Positions 60,630 through 64,000 of a stretch of 64,000 nt of DNA are shown in pieces. Numbering within the stretch: position 1 is the stretch's first letter; every line of letters starts with the position of its first letter. The translations under genes and the position numbers were made by a program. The notes beneath the pieces were generated by a model. The model saw nothing but the letters and a program-made list of their open reading frames with translations, had not been told where the DNA came from and made no database searches. This DNA is from Diphasiastrum complanatum (lineage: Eukaryota > Streptophyta > Lycopodiopsida > Lycopodiales > Lycopodiaceae), in contig CM055097.1 of the NCBI GenBank assembly GCA_029204225.1, forward strand, positions 52,630,592-52,694,591, written 5' to 3'.

Positions 60630-63600
60630 CTATGAAGATTTGAGCATTGATCTTGATATAACTCCAAGATTAGATCTATGCTTGATGAAAGCACTTTTGC
60701 TCAAAGGCTTGGTGAGTAGATCAGCAATACAAGAGGACAAGTTGACATGCTCCAAATAGATTTCTCCTCCAATAAGATTTTCTCTCACAAAATGGTGTGC
60801 CACTTCTATGTGCTTGCTTCTTGCATGGAATATGGGATTATTGGCAAGAGCTTGGGCCGAGATGTTATCACACTTGATTGTTGGTAGATCATCCTCCTTG
60901 ATGCACTTTAGCTCCATTAATAACCTCTTGATCCAAAGCACTTCTTTGGTAGTTGTAGTGAGTGCTTTGTACTCGGCCTCACATGAAGAGAGAGATATAG
61001 CATCTTGTTTTTTGGAAAGCCAAGATATTAGATTGCCTCCAAGAAAGATAGTGTATGCACTAATAGACTTTTGATCCATCTTGTCACTTGCAAAGTCCGA
61101 ATCCGAGTAGCCAATAATGGATAGATCTTCACTTTTATAGAGTAGACCATAATCACAAGATGAAGGTACATATCTTAGAATCCTCTTGGCCATCTTCCAA
61201 TGATGGATCTTAGGATCTTGCATAAATTGACTCAATTTGTGCACACAAAAACTTAGATCGGGCCTAGTAATGGTAAGCCAAATCAAGGAGCCTACAAGAC
61301 TCCTAAAAAGTGTGATGTCCTCAAAGGATCTTTCATCACCTTCATTAGGATCTTTTACAATTTGCTCCATTGGAGTATCTATGCTCTTAGAATTTTCCAT
61401 ATGGAATTTTTTCAACATAGAGTGAGCATATCTAGATTGGCATATAAAGACATGATTTTCATAAAAATCAATTTCTAGGCCTAGGATGTAATGCATCTCT
61501 CCTAGATCTTGCATTTTAAACTCACATCCAAGTGCTAGCTTGGTTTCATCAACTAGCTTGATACAACTTCCCCAAAGAATCATGTCATCAACATAAATTA
61601 GAAGAATGACAATATTGCTATCAACAAACTTTAGATACATGGAAGGATCATAGTCACTAAGAGTAAATCCTAGTGAGATAAGAAAAGAGTTAAGTCTTGA
61701 ATACCATGATCTTGGTGCTTGCTTGAGTCCATAAAGACTTTTGAAGAGCAAGCACACTTTGGACTCATCCTTGATGAATCCTTGAGGTTGTTCCATATAG
61801 ATCTCCTCCTCAAGATAACCATTCAGAAAAGCATTGGATACATCTAATTGAAACACCTTCCACTTGAAAAAACAAGCAAGAGAAATAAGAATTCTTATTG
61901 TCACCATCTTTGCAATGGGTGCAAAGGTCTCCTCATAATTAAGACCATGGATTTGAGCGAATCCTTTGGCACATATTCTTGTTTTATGCTTGTTGATGGT
62001 GCCATCATGATTGAACTTGATCCGAAATACCCACTTGCAACCAATCACATGCTTGTTGGATGGAGGATCCACAAGCTCCCAAGTATTGTTGGTGATCAAT
62101 GCATCATACTCTTGCTTCATGGCATCATACCACTCCTTGGTATTGAGTGCCTCTTGTACATTCTTTGGCTCTTCATGAGAGACATAAAAAACATAATTTA
62201 TGGAATCAAGATCCACTTGTTTGCCTTTGTCAACATATGAGAGCCTCTTAGGATCAAATCTATCTCTCATGGATCTTCTTGGTGAATAAATCCGAGGAGA
62301 GTCTTCTTCAAATCTCGACCCCATCACATCATGATTGTCCTCAAAATCAATAATTGATGATGCATCCATAGATTTCTTGATCTCGGCCTCTTCAAAAGAT
62401 GAGTGTTGATCTTCATGCAAGACAACATCTCTACTTTCAATAACTTGAGAAGTAGAGAGTATAAAGACTCTATAGGCCTTCTTGGTGGATGAGTATCCAA
62501 CCATGATCCCTTTGCATGCACTAGGATCTTCCTTCTTCCTTGTTTCCAAGGAAATATGGACAAAGCATAAGCATCCAAAAACTCTAAGGTGATCAACCTT
62601 AGGCTTCTTCAAAAATAAGATTTCATATGGTGAATTTCCTCCAAGAGCTATATGTGGGAGCCTATTGCAAAGATAATTTGCACAATTAATGGCTTCTCCC
62701 CAAAAATATTTGGGCAAAGATGCCTCAATTCTCATAGATTTTGCACATTCACATAGAGATCTATTCTTTCTCTCGGCCACTCCATTTTGAGATGGAGAGT
62801 AGGCATAAGAGAACTCTCTTTTAATCAAGCTCACAAAAATCTTGAAATTTATTGGAGATATATTCACCACCTCCATCACTTCTAAGAGCTTTAATCTTGA
62901 ATGAGAATTGCTTCTCTACATAAGCTTTGAAAATAAGGAAATGATCAAACACCATAGGTTTAGAAGCAAGAAGATATATCCAAGTGAATCTTGTGTAATC
63001 ATCAATGAAAGTAACAAAACAAGTGGCTCCTCCCTTGCTTGTAGTTGATGAGAAATGCACATCCGAGTGGATTAAGTCCAAAGGATGCTTGCTTTTGATA
63101 GAAGATCTTGTAAATGGCTTTTTGTGAGATTTAGCAATAGCACAAGCCTCACAAGGCTTGATCTTCTTGGAGAGTGACTTTGGCAAGCCAATAGCTTTGG
63201 CTTCTTTGATCATAGAGAGCATGGATTTGTAGTTGGGATGTCCCAACCTCCTATGCCATAATTCCTCCATAGAGAGCTTGTTCACAAGAGCAACATTACA
63301 AGCATTCACATACTCATTTGGATCTAGTTTATAGATGCCACCAGATCTAGATCCTAATGCAAGTATCTCATCATTCTTCTTGATAGTGCAAGTATCAACA
63401 TTGAATTTTACATCAAGGCCATTATCAAGCAATTGGCCAACACTAATAATTCTTGGTAAGCTTAGGTACATAAAGAACTTTAGAGAGAGAAAGAACTTTA
63501 GAGGATGCAAGCTTCAAGGGAATGTTCCCTATGCCTTCAATAGGACATTCAAAATCATTTGCAGTGTATATTGATTTCTTGACTCCATCATAAGGTGCAA

Positions 63601-63997
63601 TAGAAGAGAAAGAGTCCTTGGAGCTACACATATGTGAAGAGGCTCCACTATCAATATACCATAGGCCGTCCTTCTTGAAAGGAGTAGATGAGAAACTAGA
63701 GACCATAAGAGATCCCTCTCCATCACTTGCACTAGTGTCTTCCTTCTCATTGGTAATGTTGGCTTGCTTGAGTTGATTCTTCTTCTTGAAGCAATTGGTG
63801 GCATAATGACCTTTCTTGCCACAATAAAAGCATGTGATCTTCTTCTTCTTGAAGCTCGGATGATGAAGCATTAGAGGAATCATCTTCTTCCTCATCTTTG
63901 TCTTTGGATTTGACTTTGTCCTTGCTTGAGAATTGTTGATGTTGGTTCTTGCTCCTCCCTTTGTGCTTATCCTTGGCAAAGAGAGCTTTGCCATCAT
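60630..63997 (-). pseudogene. Copia F gag-pol, at least three frameshifts
   Basis: Right to left: CCHC knuckle CFYCGKKGHYATNC near 63830 after a frame change near 63870; protease WYIDSGASSHMC near 63660; a two-base loss near 63450 after LTKN; integrase WHRRLGHPN near 63240, HSDVHFSS near 63065 and RSDGGGEYISN near 62875; a five-base loss near 62832 relative to element A. From there one frame of about 730 codons is open to 60630: NGVAERKNRS, reverse transcriptase CKWVFRIKFNHDGTINKHKT, LDVSNAFLNG, YVDDMILWG near 61590, TRPDLSFCVHKLSQFM, and RNase H SLSSCEAEYKALT near 60985 and ADLLTKPL near 60700. Confidence 0.92.
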
Positions 63998-64000
63998 TAT

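Larger units (their letters stand above)
59992..63997 (-). mobile_element. Ty1/copia element F, runs off right edge
   Basis: A minus-strand element with complete 3' LTR, polypurine tract and pol down to the zinc-knuckle part of gag at the edge. It is inserted in copia K; bases left of the LTR are ACAAA, and the other side is outside the window. Closely related to element A. Confidence 0.9.

Overview
The window looks like land-plant nuclear DNA from a large, repeat-rich genome. It is AT-rich, introns have ordinary GT-AG ends, and almost every recognisable coding stretch belongs to a Ty1/copia LTR retrotransposon whose primer-binding site matches the initiator methionine tRNA (TGGTATCAGAGCC type). 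I found no intact conventional host gene, tRNA, rRNA or CRISPR array. A DUF7869-like gene, a Penelope-like reverse transcriptase and the copia load together hint at a fern or another seed-free plant, but that is inference only.

Layout. At 815-5056 two unusual genes stand head to head: a multi-exon DUF7869-like gene (minus) and an intron-containing methyltransferase-like gene (plus) cut by the LTR of copia element A. 5057-24009 is a pile-up of copia elements: A (plus), B (minus, nearly intact), C (minus), C' (plus) and D (plus); C and C' meet head to head, and C' shares an LTR with D. 24010-24841 holds an unrecognised ORF that recurs, broken, at 45395-45838. 25622-31149 is a complete non-autonomous LTR element (M) with 850-bp LTRs, a zinc knuckle and a tandemly duplicated domain I do not recognise, and no pol. 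31150-33663 is the 3' end of copia E. 33664-36574 is mostly featureless. 36575-41546 is a complete but decayed copia (L). 42290-44684 carries two halves of a Penelope-like reverse transcriptase on opposite strands, separated by a 486-bp CT/CCCT microsatellite. 45839-51515 holds copia G (plus) and H (minus); 51516-52427 is an unknown Pro/Ser/Thr-rich pseudogene; 52603-54238 is copia I, a close relative of D. 54239-56330 is the 3' end of a Ty3/gypsy element (J). 56675-58399 holds a direct duplication of about 360 bp. 58400-63997 is copia K interrupted by copia F, which runs off the right edge.

The genes do not form a pathway; the window is a record of nested insertion. A broke the methyltransferase-like gene, G broke the unknown ORF copy, K entered one copy of the 360-bp repeat, and F entered K. 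Many LTRs of different copia families share a CACGTG core, often as a TCACACGTGTGA-type palindrome, which is the most general regulatory signal here. The strongest candidates for something undescribed are the divergent DUF7869-like/methyltransferase-like pair and the gag-plus-duplicated-domain element M.
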